A stretch of DNA of 37,710 bases from Nanobdellota archaeon (lineage in GTDB: Archaea; Nanobdellota; Nanobdellia; Woesearchaeales; GCA-2686295). The notes under the pieces were generated by a model. The model saw nothing but the letters and a program-made list of their open reading frames with translations, did not search any database and was not told where the DNA came from. Position numbers and translations under genes: made by a program. The stretch is from positions 1 to 37,710 of the forward strand of contig JAHJQL010000016.1 in assembly GCA_018819065.1 (NCBI GenBank), in the 5' to 3' direction. Positions 6,907 through 16,007 of this stretch are shown piece after piece; the stretch's first letter is position 1; the number at the start of each line of letters is the position of its first letter.

Positions 6907-6913
6907 TAATTCT

Positions 6914-8230
6914 ATGAAATCAGATATTAGAAAAATAAAAAACAAACTGACAAAACTATATAAAAACAAAAACTGGCAAGATATTCTAAAAAACCGTCGT
7001 AATGCCGAGGAAGTATTATCAATCTATTTTAATCAAAAAAATAGGGACTTATTGAGGAATAAAAAATTATTTCCTATCAAAATTAATCCGTACTATGCCT
7101 CTTTAGTTAATAAAGTTGATGATGGAATTTGGAGACAAGCCGTCCCCCACTTAGAAGAGTTATATAATCCAAATTATTTAAAAGAAAATTTTTTAAACGA
7201 AAAGAGTGGTTTATTTAATCCCACGCCTTGTCTACTACACCGATACCCTACAAAAGCTCTTATATTTGTCAGCAATACCTGCTTTGGTCATTGCCGACAT
7301 TGTTTTAGAAATTATTCAAAATCTTCAGTTCCTGCTAACTTGAAGAATATTTTCTTAGCAATAGATTATATTGACGAATTTAATAAAGTTGTTGATGGTA
7401 GTAAAAATAGCTTTATCAAATTTAAGAACAAAAACATAAACCGATTTAAAATATCTGATAAATATATATTAAGACATAGCAAAAATGCCAAAGTTTGTAT
7501 TGAGCAAGGAGATTATAGGATACGGGACGTTTTGTTGTCAGGTGGCGACCCGTTAATGTTAGATGATGATGCTTTGGAAAAAATACTTAAAAAGATTTGT
7601 AATGTCAAAACGATTGATATAGTAAGAATAGGTACTCGTTGCCCTGTACTACTTCCTCAAAGAATTACAAAGAGATTAATAAAAATGCTTAGAAAATATT
7701 CAGACAAACCAATTTATATCGTTACACAATTCAACCACCCTGCTGAAATAACGCCTGAATCAATCAAAGCATGTAATCTTTTAAGACATGCAGGTATTTA
7801 TATTAAAAATCAATCGGTATTGCTCAAAGGTGTTAATGACGATATTAAGACTCTGAAAAAACTATTTGAAGGTCTTATAAACATTGGTGTCGACCCATAT
7901 TATGTTTTTCATCCAATGATGGCAAAAGGAACTAACCACTTAAGAATTCCTCTGTGGAAAGGTCTTTTAATTATAAGAAGTTTAAGAGGATATACCTCGG
8001 GTTTTACTATCCCAACATACATGGCCAGTGCACCTCTTGGCAAAGGCAAGGTGCCGCTTCCAGAAGGAATTTTAGAGTATTCTATAAAAGACGGTGAAGC
8101 AGTAATACAAAATTATGAAGGTAATTTTTATAAGTACTATGACCCAATAGGCTATCCGATGCCATCAAAAAAAGAGTTAAAAAAATTATTCTCTTTTGCT
8201 ATTTATAAGAAGATAATCAAGGAGTTGTAA
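6914..8230 (+). CDS. Lysine-2,3-aminomutase-like radical SAM/PLP enzyme
   Basis: 438 residues. The cluster motif CFGHCRHCFR gives Cys123, Cys127 and Cys130 for the 4Fe-4S cluster. Arg132 matches the carboxylate-binding Arg of lysine 2,3-aminomutase. Further family motifs are VLLSGGDPLML (about 206-216), VRIGTRCPVLLPQRIT (237-252) and TQFNHPAEITPES (271-283). SGFTIPTYMASAPLGKGKVP (362-381) has Lys379 at the PLP Schiff-base position. The two Asp residues that hold the substrate amine in lysine aminomutase appear replaced, by Met335 and Ser372. The substrate is therefore probably not free alpha-lysine. An insertion of roughly 25-30 residues lies near 155-190. It is followed 4 bp later by a class II synthetase-like gene, suggesting a made-then-ligated beta-amino acid. 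Confidence 0.85.
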   Translation: MKSDIRKIKNKLTKLYKNKNWQDILKNRRNAEEVLSIYFNQKNRDLLRNKKLFPIKINPYYASLVNKVDDGIWRQAVPHLEELYNPNYLKENFLNEKSGLFNPTPCLLHRYPTKALIFVSNTCFGHCRHCFRNYSKSSVPANLKNIFLAIDYIDEFNKVVDGSKNSFIKFKNKNINRFKISDKYILRHSKNAKVCIEQGDYRIRDVLLSGGDPLMLDDDALEKILKKICNVKTIDIVRIGTRCPVLLPQRITKRLIKMLRKYSDKPIYIVTQFNHPAEITPESIKACNLLRHAGIYIKNQSVLLKGVNDDIKTLKKLFEGLINIGVDPYYVFHPMMAKGTNHLRIPLWKGLLIIRSLRGYTSGFTIPTYMASAPLGKGKVPLPEGILEYSIKDGEAVIQNYEGNFYKYYDPIGYPMPSKKELKKLFSFAIYKKIIKEL

Positions 8231-8234
8231 GATT

Positions 8235-8954
8235 ATGAAAGATAATATTACGAAAATTGCAATAAAAAAGGAGATTGTTTTTCCATTTGCGAAAAATATT
8301 TGGGTTTTTACGGAAAAAGGTGCAAGAGAGATTAAAAAAATCGAAGATTCATTGACAAATATGCTAGAAAAGTATGGTTTTAAAAGATGGATAACCCCCA
8401 TTTTAATACCTACCTCTCTATTCCAAAATCACGGCCCCACTGACATTAAACCATATGAAACTAATAAAGATATGCTTTTAGATCCATTGGCGTTAGGCAT
8501 ATATCATTATTTATCATGTCAAAAAGAAAATAAATTTCCTTTTTATATTTATGAGAATAGAACTGTTTTTAGACAGGAAAAACAGAGTCAAGCATTTTGT
8601 ACTTCAGATGAGTTCAGGAGAATTGATGCTTTTTTCTTTGATTCTAGAGATAGAATAAATACAATCTACAAAATTCTATTAGATAACATTGTAATGTTTT
8701 TGGATAAAAAGCAGTTGAGAGTAAAAGTGAAGACACACAAAAGTAATAAATATCAAAAACACTCTGAAATAATTATTATTACAAGCGATAAAAGAGAGTT
8801 AGAAGTAGTAAATTTAGCTGTTGTGAATAACTTGAATTTAAAAAAATACGAGATTCCTGTTCCGGACAGAATACCAGTTCATAGTGGATATTGTTCAATA
8901 GGCATTAACAGATTGTTTTATTGTTTATTGGATAAAAAATTCTCAAAAGATTAA
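8235..8954 (+). CDS. Stand-alone class II aminoacyl-tRNA-synthetase-like ligase domain
   Basis: 239 residues, about the size of one class II catalytic core, with no anticodon-binding or editing domain. GFKRWITPILIP (48-59) resembles motif 1. ENRTVFRQEKQSQAF (107-121) followed by DEFRRIDAFFF resembles motif 2, with Arg113 for ATP. HSGYCSIGINRLFYCLL (216-232) resembles motif 3, with Arg226. The motif order and spacing recall Ser/Thr/Pro-type synthetases and the amino acid:[carrier protein] ligases. Cys95 and Cys220 could be zinc ligands as in those ligases, which is speculative. The start is 4 bp after the aminomutase stop. The likely role is activation of the aminomutase product and transfer to a tRNA, protein or carrier. 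Confidence 0.75.
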   Translation: MKDNITKIAIKKEIVFPFAKNIWVFTEKGAREIKKIEDSLTNMLEKYGFKRWITPILIPTSLFQNHGPTDIKPYETNKDMLLDPLALGIYHYLSCQKENKFPFYIYENRTVFRQEKQSQAFCTSDEFRRIDAFFFDSRDRINTIYKILLDNIVMFLDKKQLRVKVKTHKSNKYQKHSEIIIITSDKRELEVVNLAVVNNLNLKKYEIPVPDRIPVHSGYCSIGINRLFYCLLDKKFSKD

Positions 8955-9028
8955 TTTATAGTTGTCACAATTTGTTCGTTTTTGTCTGTTCTGGTTACTT
9001 TTTTGACAATGCCTTTTTTCCCTCTCAG
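8951..9028 (-). pseudogene. Possible 3' coding remnant truncated at the repeat
   Basis: The minus strand reads 25 codons ending RGKKGIVKKVTRTDKNEQIV then TTIN and a stop. This looks like a genuine basic C-terminus, and GKKGIVKKV is KOW-like. Upstream of 9028 the frame runs into the antisense of the DUF4430 fragment and the metG promoter, so it cannot be an intact gene. It may be the tail of a gene cut when the cassette formed, or chance. Confidence 0.2.
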
Positions 9029-9089
9029 CAGATATCTACAAGCCAATAGATGGTGACGTCGTAGAACTAAGATATGGGAAGGTTTAATT
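9029..9089 (+). repeat. 61 bp direct repeat, copy 2 (orphan DUF4430 3' fragment)
   Basis: Encodes the last 18 codons of a DUF4430 protein (DIYKPIDGDVVELRYGKV) and its TAA, without the rest of the gene. It matches 5880-5940 with five differences. Four of the five are at silent third positions, so this copy was under protein-level selection after it diverged from copy 1. Confidence 0.9.
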
Positions 9090-9146
9090 CTATAAAGAAT
9101 AATAAAGACAACAACCTTTAAATATACAACTATTCTTTTTGACGTC

Positions 9147-11252
9147 ATGAAAGAAGAAAAGATACTAGTCACGAGTGCATTGCCGTATGTTAATAATATT
9201 CCTCATCTAGGCACTCTTATATGTGTTTTGAGTGCTGATGTCTATACTAGATATCTGAGGCTCAGGAAAAAAAATGTCGTATCGGTGCTTGGGACAGACG
9301 AGCACGGAACTACAGCTGAAGTTAAGGCTTTAGAAGAAGGAATAACTCCAAAACAACTGGTTGACAAGTATTTTAAGATTCATACAGAAATCTATAACTG
9401 GTTTGGTTGTGACTATGACTGTTATGGTCGCACTTCTTCAAAACAAAACCATGAGATATCACAAGACATATTTCTAAAGCTTTACAAGAATGGATACATA
9501 AAAGAAGACGAGCTTGAACAAGTCTACTGCAAGAAATGCGAGAAATTCTTAGCCGACAGGTTCGTAGGAGGAACCTGTCCTCATTGTAAATATGAACATG
9601 CAAGAGGAGACCAATGTGAGAACTGCGGAAAACTACTTGACGCTGTTGAACTTCTTAATCCTAAATGTAGTGTTTGTGGTTTAAAACCAGAGATAAGAAA
9701 GAGCAAACACTTATTCATAGACTTGCCAAAGCTAGAGCCAGAACTCAGGAAGTGGATAAAAAAGACTGAGCATAACTGGTCTGAAAACGCAAAAACCATG
9801 GCTTATGGTTGGCTAAAAGAAGGAATAAGACCAAGATGCATAACAAGAGACTTGAAATGGGGTGTGCCTGTACCACTAAAAGGCTATGAACACAAAGTCT
9901 TCTACTCATGGTTTGACGCACCCATAGGATATATATCTATAACTGCAGAGGCTAAAAAGGATTGGCGTGATTGGTGGCATTCAAAAGATGTGCGTCTAGT
10001 TCAGTTCATGGGAAAAGATAACATCCCATTCCATACCATAATGTTTCCTGCGTTTTTGATAGGTGCCAAAGACAACTATACATTATTAGACTCAATAAGT
10101 GTAAATGAATTCTTGAATTATGAGACTGGACAGTTTTCAAAGTCGAGACATCAGGGAGTGTTTGGAAATGATGCTAAAGAAATTGGAATTCCAGCAGATG
10201 TGTGGAGATACTACTTGATGATAAACCGACCAGAAAAGAACGACACACAGTTCTTGTGGGATGACTTTCAAGAAAAACTGAACAATGAGCTAGTTGCAAA
10301 TATTGGAAACTTTGTCAACAGGACAATAACATTTACAAACAGATTTTTTGATGGAGTCGCTCCAAAACTTTTGAAGAAGGATTTAGATTTGAAAAACAGA
10401 TATAACGATGTGGCAAAACTTTTTGACGGGATAGAATTAAAAAAAGGACTTAAAGAAATAATGAATTTCTCAAGAACTGCAAACCAGTACTTTCAGGAAA
10501 ACGAGCCCTGGAAATTAATAAAAGAGGATAAGAAGAAAGCAGAGAATGTGATTGCAAACCTACTACTATTAACAAAAGACCTCTCAATACTAATAGAGCC
10601 ATACCTGCCAGAGACATCAAGAGAGATACAAAGACAACTAAATGTCAAAAACTTGTCATGGTCTGATTTAGGAACAGGATTATCTGCTGGTCACAAGATT
10701 AACAAAGAAAAACTATTATTTACAAAGCTAGAAGATGAAGAAGTCAAGGCTTTCAAGGAGAAATTCTCCGGAAAGAAGAAACCTAAAGAAAGTCCGTTTT
10801 CAAAGCTTAACCTTAAAGTTGCAAAGGTGCTTGATGTAAAACAACATCCAAATGCTGAGAAACTGCTTGTCATGCAAATAGACATAGGTGAGAAGCGACA
10901 ATTAGTTGCAGGCTTAAAACCTTACTACTCCTTTGACGAGTTGAAAGGAAAAAAGATAATTGTTGTAAGCAACTTACAGCCTGCAAAGCTTAGAGGTGAG
11001 GATTCTCAGGGAATGCTACTTGCTGCTCAGGAAGGAGAAAAAGTTGGAGTGCTTTTTGTTGAGAAGGCAAAGCCAGGTGAGCGTGTGTTGATTGATGGTT
11101 CAAAGCCAGGTGAAAAAGAAATAACTTTTAACGAGTTCTTAGAAATAAAACTAGAAGCAAAGAACGGCAAGGCTTTCTTTGAAGGAAAAGTCTTGAAAGC
11201 AGGAAGTGAAGAAGTAAGAGTTGATAAGGACTTGAGTGGAGATATAAGATAA
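9147..11252 (+). CDS. metG: Methionyl-tRNA synthetase with fused tRNA-binding domain
   Basis: 701 residues. The class I signature is SALPYVNNIPHLGT, with HLGT as the HIGH motif at residues 20-23. The KMSKS loop is FSKSR near residue 331. The connective peptide carries zinc knuckles (CKKCEKF, CPHCKY, CENC, CSVCG; about 127-178). WFDAPIGYISITAE and the anticodon helix-bundle domain (about 390-530) follow. From about residue 550, KLNLKVAKVLDVKQHPNAEK to VVSNLQPAKLRGEDSQGM is an EMAP/Trbp111-like OB fold that aids tRNA binding. A short extra C-terminal segment completes it. The start is probably leaderless, with TTTAAATA about 28 bp upstream. The promoter spacer contains the orphan DUF4430 fragment. 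Confidence 0.97.
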   Translation: MKEEKILVTSALPYVNNIPHLGTLICVLSADVYTRYLRLRKKNVVSVLGTDEHGTTAEVKALEEGITPKQLVDKYFKIHTEIYNWFGCDYDCYGRTSSKQNHEISQDIFLKLYKNGYIKEDELEQVYCKKCEKFLADRFVGGTCPHCKYEHARGDQCENCGKLLDAVELLNPKCSVCGLKPEIRKSKHLFIDLPKLEPELRKWIKKTEHNWSENAKTMAYGWLKEGIRPRCITRDLKWGVPVPLKGYEHKVFYSWFDAPIGYISITAEAKKDWRDWWHSKDVRLVQFMGKDNIPFHTIMFPAFLIGAKDNYTLLDSISVNEFLNYETGQFSKSRHQGVFGNDAKEIGIPADVWRYYLMINRPEKNDTQFLWDDFQEKLNNELVANIGNFVNRTITFTNRFFDGVAPKLLKKDLDLKNRYNDVAKLFDGIELKKGLKEIMNFSRTANQYFQENEPWKLIKEDKKKAENVIANLLLLTKDLSILIEPYLPETSREIQRQLNVKNLSWSDLGTGLSAGHKINKEKLLFTKLEDEEVKAFKEKFSGKKKPKESPFSKLNLKVAKVLDVKQHPNAEKLLVMQIDIGEKRQLVAGLKPYYSFDELKGKKIIVVSNLQPAKLRGEDSQGMLLAAQEGEKVGVLFVEKAKPGERVLIDGSKPGEKEITFNEFLEIKLEAKNGKAFFEGKVLKAGSEEVRVDKDLSGDIR

Positions 11253-11588
11253 TTATTTTTTCTTGTAACCAAACTTTTTGTTGTACTCTTCATGATTTAT
11301 TATGTCAATTATCAATATTATAATTTCTTCCTTTGATTCGCTTGCTATCAAGGTATATATCATTCTCCAAAAATTTGATAGTTGAACGCGAAAAAGGTTT
11401 GTGATATCATACTTAGCTTTGTATTCTTTAGGAAATAGTTTTTTTCTAATAGCTTGACCATAGACGTGTTTTTCTTTTAGAATTTCTATCTTGTTGTTTA
11501 CAGATCTAAATATCATCTGATTCTTTTTTCCTAGTCCAGAATATATCTCTTGGGCACTTTCAGACAATATTACAACTATTTTTTTCAC
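11253..11588 (-). CDS. RelE/ParE-superfamily toxin-like protein
   Basis: 111 residues. The core LFRVQLSNFWRMIYTL and the end IIDIINHEEYNKKFGY match archaeal RelE-like mRNA-interferase relatives. These carry R-x-WRMIY strands and a closing DxxxHxxYxKxFGY motif. The upstream gene at 11647-11925 encodes a winged-helix protein and is the likely partner. Transcription converges on metG, whose stop abuts this stop. Toxin activity is inferred from fold and pairing. Confidence 0.65.
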   Translation of the reverse strand: MKKIVVILSESAQEIYSGLGKKNQMIFRSVNNKIEILKEKHVYGQAIRKKLFPKEYKAKYDITNLFRVQLSNFWRMIYTLIASESKEEIIILIIDIINHEEYNKKFGYKKK

Positions 11589-11646
11589 AAATGTTTTATG
11601 TGAGAAACGGGTTTATAAGAACTCCTTAATTTTTTTCGAAATATTT

Positions 11647-11925
11647 TCAGATTCGCGTTCCTTTATTTATTGCTTCTCTTAGCCTTATGCTATCGTTTTG
11701 TATCCAGACTATCCCTTTCATGCTGACTGCAATCTTGTTGCTTTCTTCTAGGTATTCAAGGATTGTTTTCAAGATGTAATGGTTGACTTGTTTTGGTAGC
11801 TTTCTTTTGAGACCTGCAATTGTTATGATGCTTTCATCCATGTTTTTAAGAGTTTCTTCTACCATTAGGATTGTGTTTAGAGTAGGTGAATGCTTCAATT
11901 TTTGTTCTTGAACTAATAATGACAT
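11647..11925 (-). CDS. Winged-helix DNA-binding protein, putative antitoxin partner
   Basis: About 92 residues starting MSLLVQEQKLKHSPTLNTIL; a start four codons upstream (11937) is also possible. Residues 20-90 read as a winged helix: VEETLKNMDESIITIAGLKR, then the recognition helix region VNHYILKTILEYLEESNKI, then the strand IAVSMKGIVWIQND. It lies 58 bp upstream of the RelE-like gene on the same strand. Similar archaeal pairings suggest an autoregulating antitoxin, but no classic antitoxin tail is visible, so a plain regulator remains possible. Confidence 0.6.
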   Translation of the reverse strand: MSLLVQEQKLKHSPTLNTILMVEETLKNMDESIITIAGLKRKLPKQVNHYILKTILEYLEESNKIAVSMKGIVWIQNDSIRLREAINKGTRI

Positions 11926-12107
11926 ATTGATAACCAAAACTTATTGATTAATAAATAATATTTACAGACTAATATATAAATTTTTCTGTTTTTTAGACTA
12001 TTATTTAGAATTTTTCTATGTTTACTGGTTTATTTTTTTTCCCCGCAATATTTTCAGTTGACAGCTTTATTGTAAAACTATATTTTTCTAAAAAAATCTT
12101 TTAATAA

Positions 12108-15100
12108 ATGGAAAACTATTTAAGGGAAAACCTTAATAAGAACTCTTTGAAAGAGGTTTTGGACTGGATGAGACTAATACTTGTAGCGGTAATCTTACTT
12201 CTAGCAATGCCTATGGCTATTGCTATGGACGTTTCAAAAATAGAATTTTTAAGCATCGGAAAACCAATCACCACCATTTCAACAACGAACGAGATACGAT
12301 ATCTTGATTTTAGAATTACAGTTACTGGAGAAGATTTTGAAAGTTTACAAGCAGATATTTCAGAGATACACAGGAATGTTTACTTTGTGCAAACAAACAG
12401 CTACAAAACAAAAGCACCAACTAGCTGCGAAAAACAATCAGACAACACAACATTCATCTGCTACCTGAGAACATTAACACTCTGGCTCTCAAATTCAACA
12501 GTCAAAATTCCAATAACACTCTACAACACGAGCGGAGCAACAACAATTGTCAATAAGACATTCACATTCACAATAGACAATACAAGACCCTCAATTGTTA
12601 GCATAAAAACAGATAAGTGTACACAGAACAATACTTGTTATATTGCATCAGGCAAAGGCACGAGTATAATAATACAGTTTCAAGATTCTATGGCAACTTT
12701 TAATAATGAAAAAGTAAGATATTCTTTCGCTGGAAAGAACAATATTTTAGTCAAGAATTGTACTGGTATGACTTGTTATGGAAACTCAGTGACTACTTGT
12801 GCATCAGGCCAAGAAATTCCAATAAGAATTTCAACGATGGATGCAATGGATGATGCTTTCAATAAAGTTAATAAAACTTTCACATCAAGTTTTATTTGTG
12901 ATAATAGTGCGCCTTCAATAGTTAACTTGACGATAACAACTAATACTTTTGACAAAATAACTTCTGATAGCAACGTTGATGTTAAGATTATTGTCAAGGA
13001 TGATATCTCACCATCTGTGAGTGCAAAAGCCAACCTTTCAGGAGTGGGTATTAACAGTACTTCAACTGCTTCTTGTGATAAGAATAATGAGACGTTCACA
13101 TGTAAGTTTTCATTTAAAGTGAGCTGGCCAGGATATTATACTACTGATTTAAAATTCAGCATATCTGACCTTGCAGGAAATATATTAGCGATAGCGCAGC
13201 CAATTGAAGTCTTGGCTGTTGAAAACCAATCAGTTAACTTATGGAGCGTTGTATCATCAGAAACAAGTCCAAAGCAAGCACCTGCAAAAGAGTTGCAGCA
13301 CTCAACATGGCAGATATACCAATACATAAACATGAGACCATCAGTATCAGGCCAAGAGTTAGTCAGCGTGAAAAAGAAGTCTTGCGACAGAAAGAATAAT
13401 GACACCACAGCAGTTCTCGATGCAACAATCCTTAGCTTTAAAGACAAAATAATTGTGATGTATACAGTTCCAAAAGGAGTGTACAAATACACAACTCTTG
13501 AATATAACTGCACCTTTGAACTTTACACTAAGAAAGGAGAATCATTAACAAAGATTCCAGAATTAGAATCAGTTTATGTCTCATTACAACTACTAAACAC
13601 CGCTGGTTCAGAAGAAAAAGTAGTCCAAGAAATAACAAGGCTAAAAGAAAAGATTGAAGCCAGACAAGAGTCATACAACAGCTGGTTTAACACCCTAAAA
13701 ACAGTGTATACAGTGGCTGGCTATATCTGTCCGATACCAGGTCTTGCATATGGTGTTGGCGCAGTGTTTGGAATATCTCAAACTGTTTCTGCTGTTGGTT
13801 CTATTGCTGCAGATCTAATTCCCGGCGGACAAGGAGTAGCTACATCACTAAAACAAGTCGCAAGCTCATCAGATAAATCAAACAAACAGTTTACTAAGTA
13901 TGGAGAAACTATGACTTCCTATATAGGCACGGCTTGTGGTGTCTTGACATGTAAATCTCCATGGCTTACTAGTTTGGTGAGTGATAATATAAATAAAATT
14001 CCTGCCTTAGGTGACCTTAATAAAATAACTGCTGACTATGCAAAGATGATGGGATTGAACAATTCTTTTGACTTGATGGATGAGTATAAAAGTTTGCCCA
14101 TCGCCATTATAAAAACTTGTCCACCGGCTCTTTTATACCATTATATGAGAGGCACATCAATAGAGTGTAATTATCTTAATTGTATACAATCAAGAGCATC
14201 TCAAGGTTTAAATCTTGCATGGTGTCAATCAATGAAAAACTATGAAGAATGTGTTTACTCAACAGGAAGTGTTTTTCATTCAATGCCTATATTGCCAATT
14301 GTGAATAATGTTGGAAAAATGTTAGAACAAGTAGCAAAAGATCCTTATAGCGCTGGTTTGGCAGCTGCAACAACGTTTTTATGCAAACAAGACGCTCCTT
14401 CTCCAGATTCACGCTGGAACTACATATTTTATGGTGCTTGTTCAGTGCCAAAACTTTTGGAGAACGTGAATAAAGTACTTAATATCGTTGGGTTTAACAA
14501 GCAAATAAAAGAAAGACAATTTGGTCAAAGACTGGAAAACCCAGAGCAAAAAATGTGTCAATCAATTATAGAAAACACTTTAAGACTAACTTACATGAAA
14601 GACTTGGGTGGTGTTGAAATTTCAGGAGCAAACATGTATTGTGACTCGTCTGGTTGCTCATATGAAAACAAAAAATTAAGATATGATGCGGTGCTCGTTC
14701 AAACAATTTACACAGTTCAAACAAAGGATGCACAAAATAATGATAGGTTGGTCATTGTTGAACCAAACTTCGGCCATGATGAATTCTATGATGAAAGCGG
14801 TAACTTGTATTCTAAATATGCATATGAAGGTAGAATATCCAGACATGATATAACTCTTTCTGATCTCGCAAAGATTAATACACTCACGGATGCTGAAATA
14901 GAACAAAAGTTTAAAGTGAAAGCGTCTGTGTTTAGGAATATGGCGGACCAAGTTGAGAATGCTATGAAAATTAAGCGTGGGGATGATATGAAAGAACTAG
15001 GTGTCTCTGATGAGACTATAAAAAATCTTGACAATGCAGATAATAGACTCAAAGAAGCAATAGAAGAAAGTACAAAAATTCAGCATGAGAGAGACAAAAA

Positions 15101-16007
15101 AAATGGTGCACGTGATAGTTCCATTGCTGATTATAATGAAGTGATAGCTGCATTAAATAAACAAATAGAAGACATAGATAAAGAATTGACTACAATTATT
15201 ACTTCTGAAAGAGAGCAGTACTTATTAAAGACTAGAACTGAATCACTTGCGAATATAATTCATTTGAAAAAAGGTAGAGATAATTTGCCAAAAACTTATG
15301 ATGAGGAGGCTGTAAAAGCTGCAGATGAAGAAGTTGAAAAAGCAGAACAAGAATGGAAGTATTATCATAAGAATGTAATGGAAGAGATGCAGTATGGTAA
15401 TCTGGATTCGGAGGGGTTGCTCAAAGGACTTACTCACTTAACATTAGGCTTTGCAAGAACCATGGGTTTGTACAGTGGAGTTTTTGCAAGAACAGGAATC
15501 TTAGATACAACTGAAGTTATATTTAAATTTTTAGAACCAATATATGAGTTTTTTTCAATAGACGCGTTTGTAGAAAAACAGTTGTGTGACAGTAACTTTG
15601 AAGAGGTTGGTGGAAGCTTTGTGTTGACGAGATTAAATTCTGGCGAGATAACTCCTGGCGCTTTTGTGGCCGGAAGTAAGAGTTTGATAAATAAACCAGA
15701 TGGAACATCTGTGAAGAAATACTTTGTTTATGGACAAATCATTAATGCTAAGAAGGATGGATTGAAATTCAAGATATACATGACTGGAGGAGGCACTCAT
15801 GTGATTAACGAAACTGTAACTTTGAATAAAGGTCAAATGTTTCCTTCAAGCGGCTCACCTCTAGACAGGCCTTGGTTTGAAGGAAATCTAACAGGTGATT
15901 ATAATGAGGCTTGCATAGAATTCAAAACGAGTTATTTAAACGAATACTTTGACGTTGCGAACGTTGATGATAACAAGATTTGCGCTCCATTGGTGGTATT
16001 ATCATGA
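12108..16007 (+). CDS. Very large exported protein with Ig-like domains and a coiled coil
   Basis: 1299 residues, or 1279 if it starts at the ATG at 12168. A signal/anchor helix lies at about 22-39 (LILVAVILLLAMPMAIA). Three beta-rich, Ig-like repeats follow, rich in Thr/Asn and paired cysteines (about 40-370), for example CTQNNTCYIASGKGTSIIIQ. A hydrophobic region near 525-585 (AGYICPIPGLAYGVGAVFGI) may be membrane-embedded. Cysteine-rich helical parts follow, then a charged coiled coil (about 965-1090), another hydrophobic patch and a C-terminal beta domain. No family is recognised. It overlaps the next gene by ATGA, so the two are co-translated and probably form one surface structure. A TATA-like TATATTTT lies about 28 bp upstream of 12108. 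Confidence 0.7.
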   Translation: MENYLRENLNKNSLKEVLDWMRLILVAVILLLAMPMAIAMDVSKIEFLSIGKPITTISTTNEIRYLDFRITVTGEDFESLQADISEIHRNVYFVQTNSYKTKAPTSCEKQSDNTTFICYLRTLTLWLSNSTVKIPITLYNTSGATTIVNKTFTFTIDNTRPSIVSIKTDKCTQNNTCYIASGKGTSIIIQFQDSMATFNNEKVRYSFAGKNNILVKNCTGMTCYGNSVTTCASGQEIPIRISTMDAMDDAFNKVNKTFTSSFICDNSAPSIVNLTITTNTFDKITSDSNVDVKIIVKDDISPSVSAKANLSGVGINSTSTASCDKNNETFTCKFSFKVSWPGYYTTDLKFSISDLAGNILAIAQPIEVLAVENQSVNLWSVVSSETSPKQAPAKELQHSTWQIYQYINMRPSVSGQELVSVKKKSCDRKNNDTTAVLDATILSFKDKIIVMYTVPKGVYKYTTLEYNCTFELYTKKGESLTKIPELESVYVSLQLLNTAGSEEKVVQEITRLKEKIEARQESYNSWFNTLKTVYTVAGYICPIPGLAYGVGAVFGISQTVSAVGSIAADLIPGGQGVATSLKQVASSSDKSNKQFTKYGETMTSYIGTACGVLTCKSPWLTSLVSDNINKIPALGDLNKITADYAKMMGLNNSFDLMDEYKSLPIAIIKTCPPALLYHYMRGTSIECNYLNCIQSRASQGLNLAWCQSMKNYEECVYSTGSVFHSMPILPIVNNVGKMLEQVAKDPYSAGLAAATTFLCKQDAPSPDSRWNYIFYGACSVPKLLENVNKVLNIVGFNKQIKERQFGQRLENPEQKMCQSIIENTLRLTYMKDLGGVEISGANMYCDSSGCSYENKKLRYDAVLVQTIYTVQTKDAQNNDRLVIVEPNFGHDEFYDESGNLYSKYAYEGRISRHDITLSDLAKINTLTDAEIEQKFKVKASVFRNMADQVENAMKIKRGDDMKELGVSDETIKNLDNADNRLKEAIEESTKIQHERDKKNGARDSSIADYNEVIAALNKQIEDIDKELTTIITSEREQYLLKTRTESLANIIHLKKGRDNLPKTYDEEAVKAADEEVEKAEQEWKYYHKNVMEEMQYGNLDSEGLLKGLTHLTLGFARTMGLYSGVFARTGILDTTEVIFKFLEPIYEFFSIDAFVEKQLCDSNFEEVGGSFVLTRLNSGEITPGAFVAGSKSLINKPDGTSVKKYFVYGQIINAKKDGLKFKIYMTGGGTHVINETVTLNKGQMFPSSGSPLDRPWFEGNLTGDYNEACIEFKTSYLNEYFDVANVDDNKICAPLVVLS

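Noticed and set aside
6914-8954. True EpmB/EpmA pair for EF-P beta-lysylation
   Set aside because: The lysine-binding Asp residues of the aminomutase are replaced, the ligase is not LysRS-like in its motifs, and archaea lack EF-P; kept only as an analogy.
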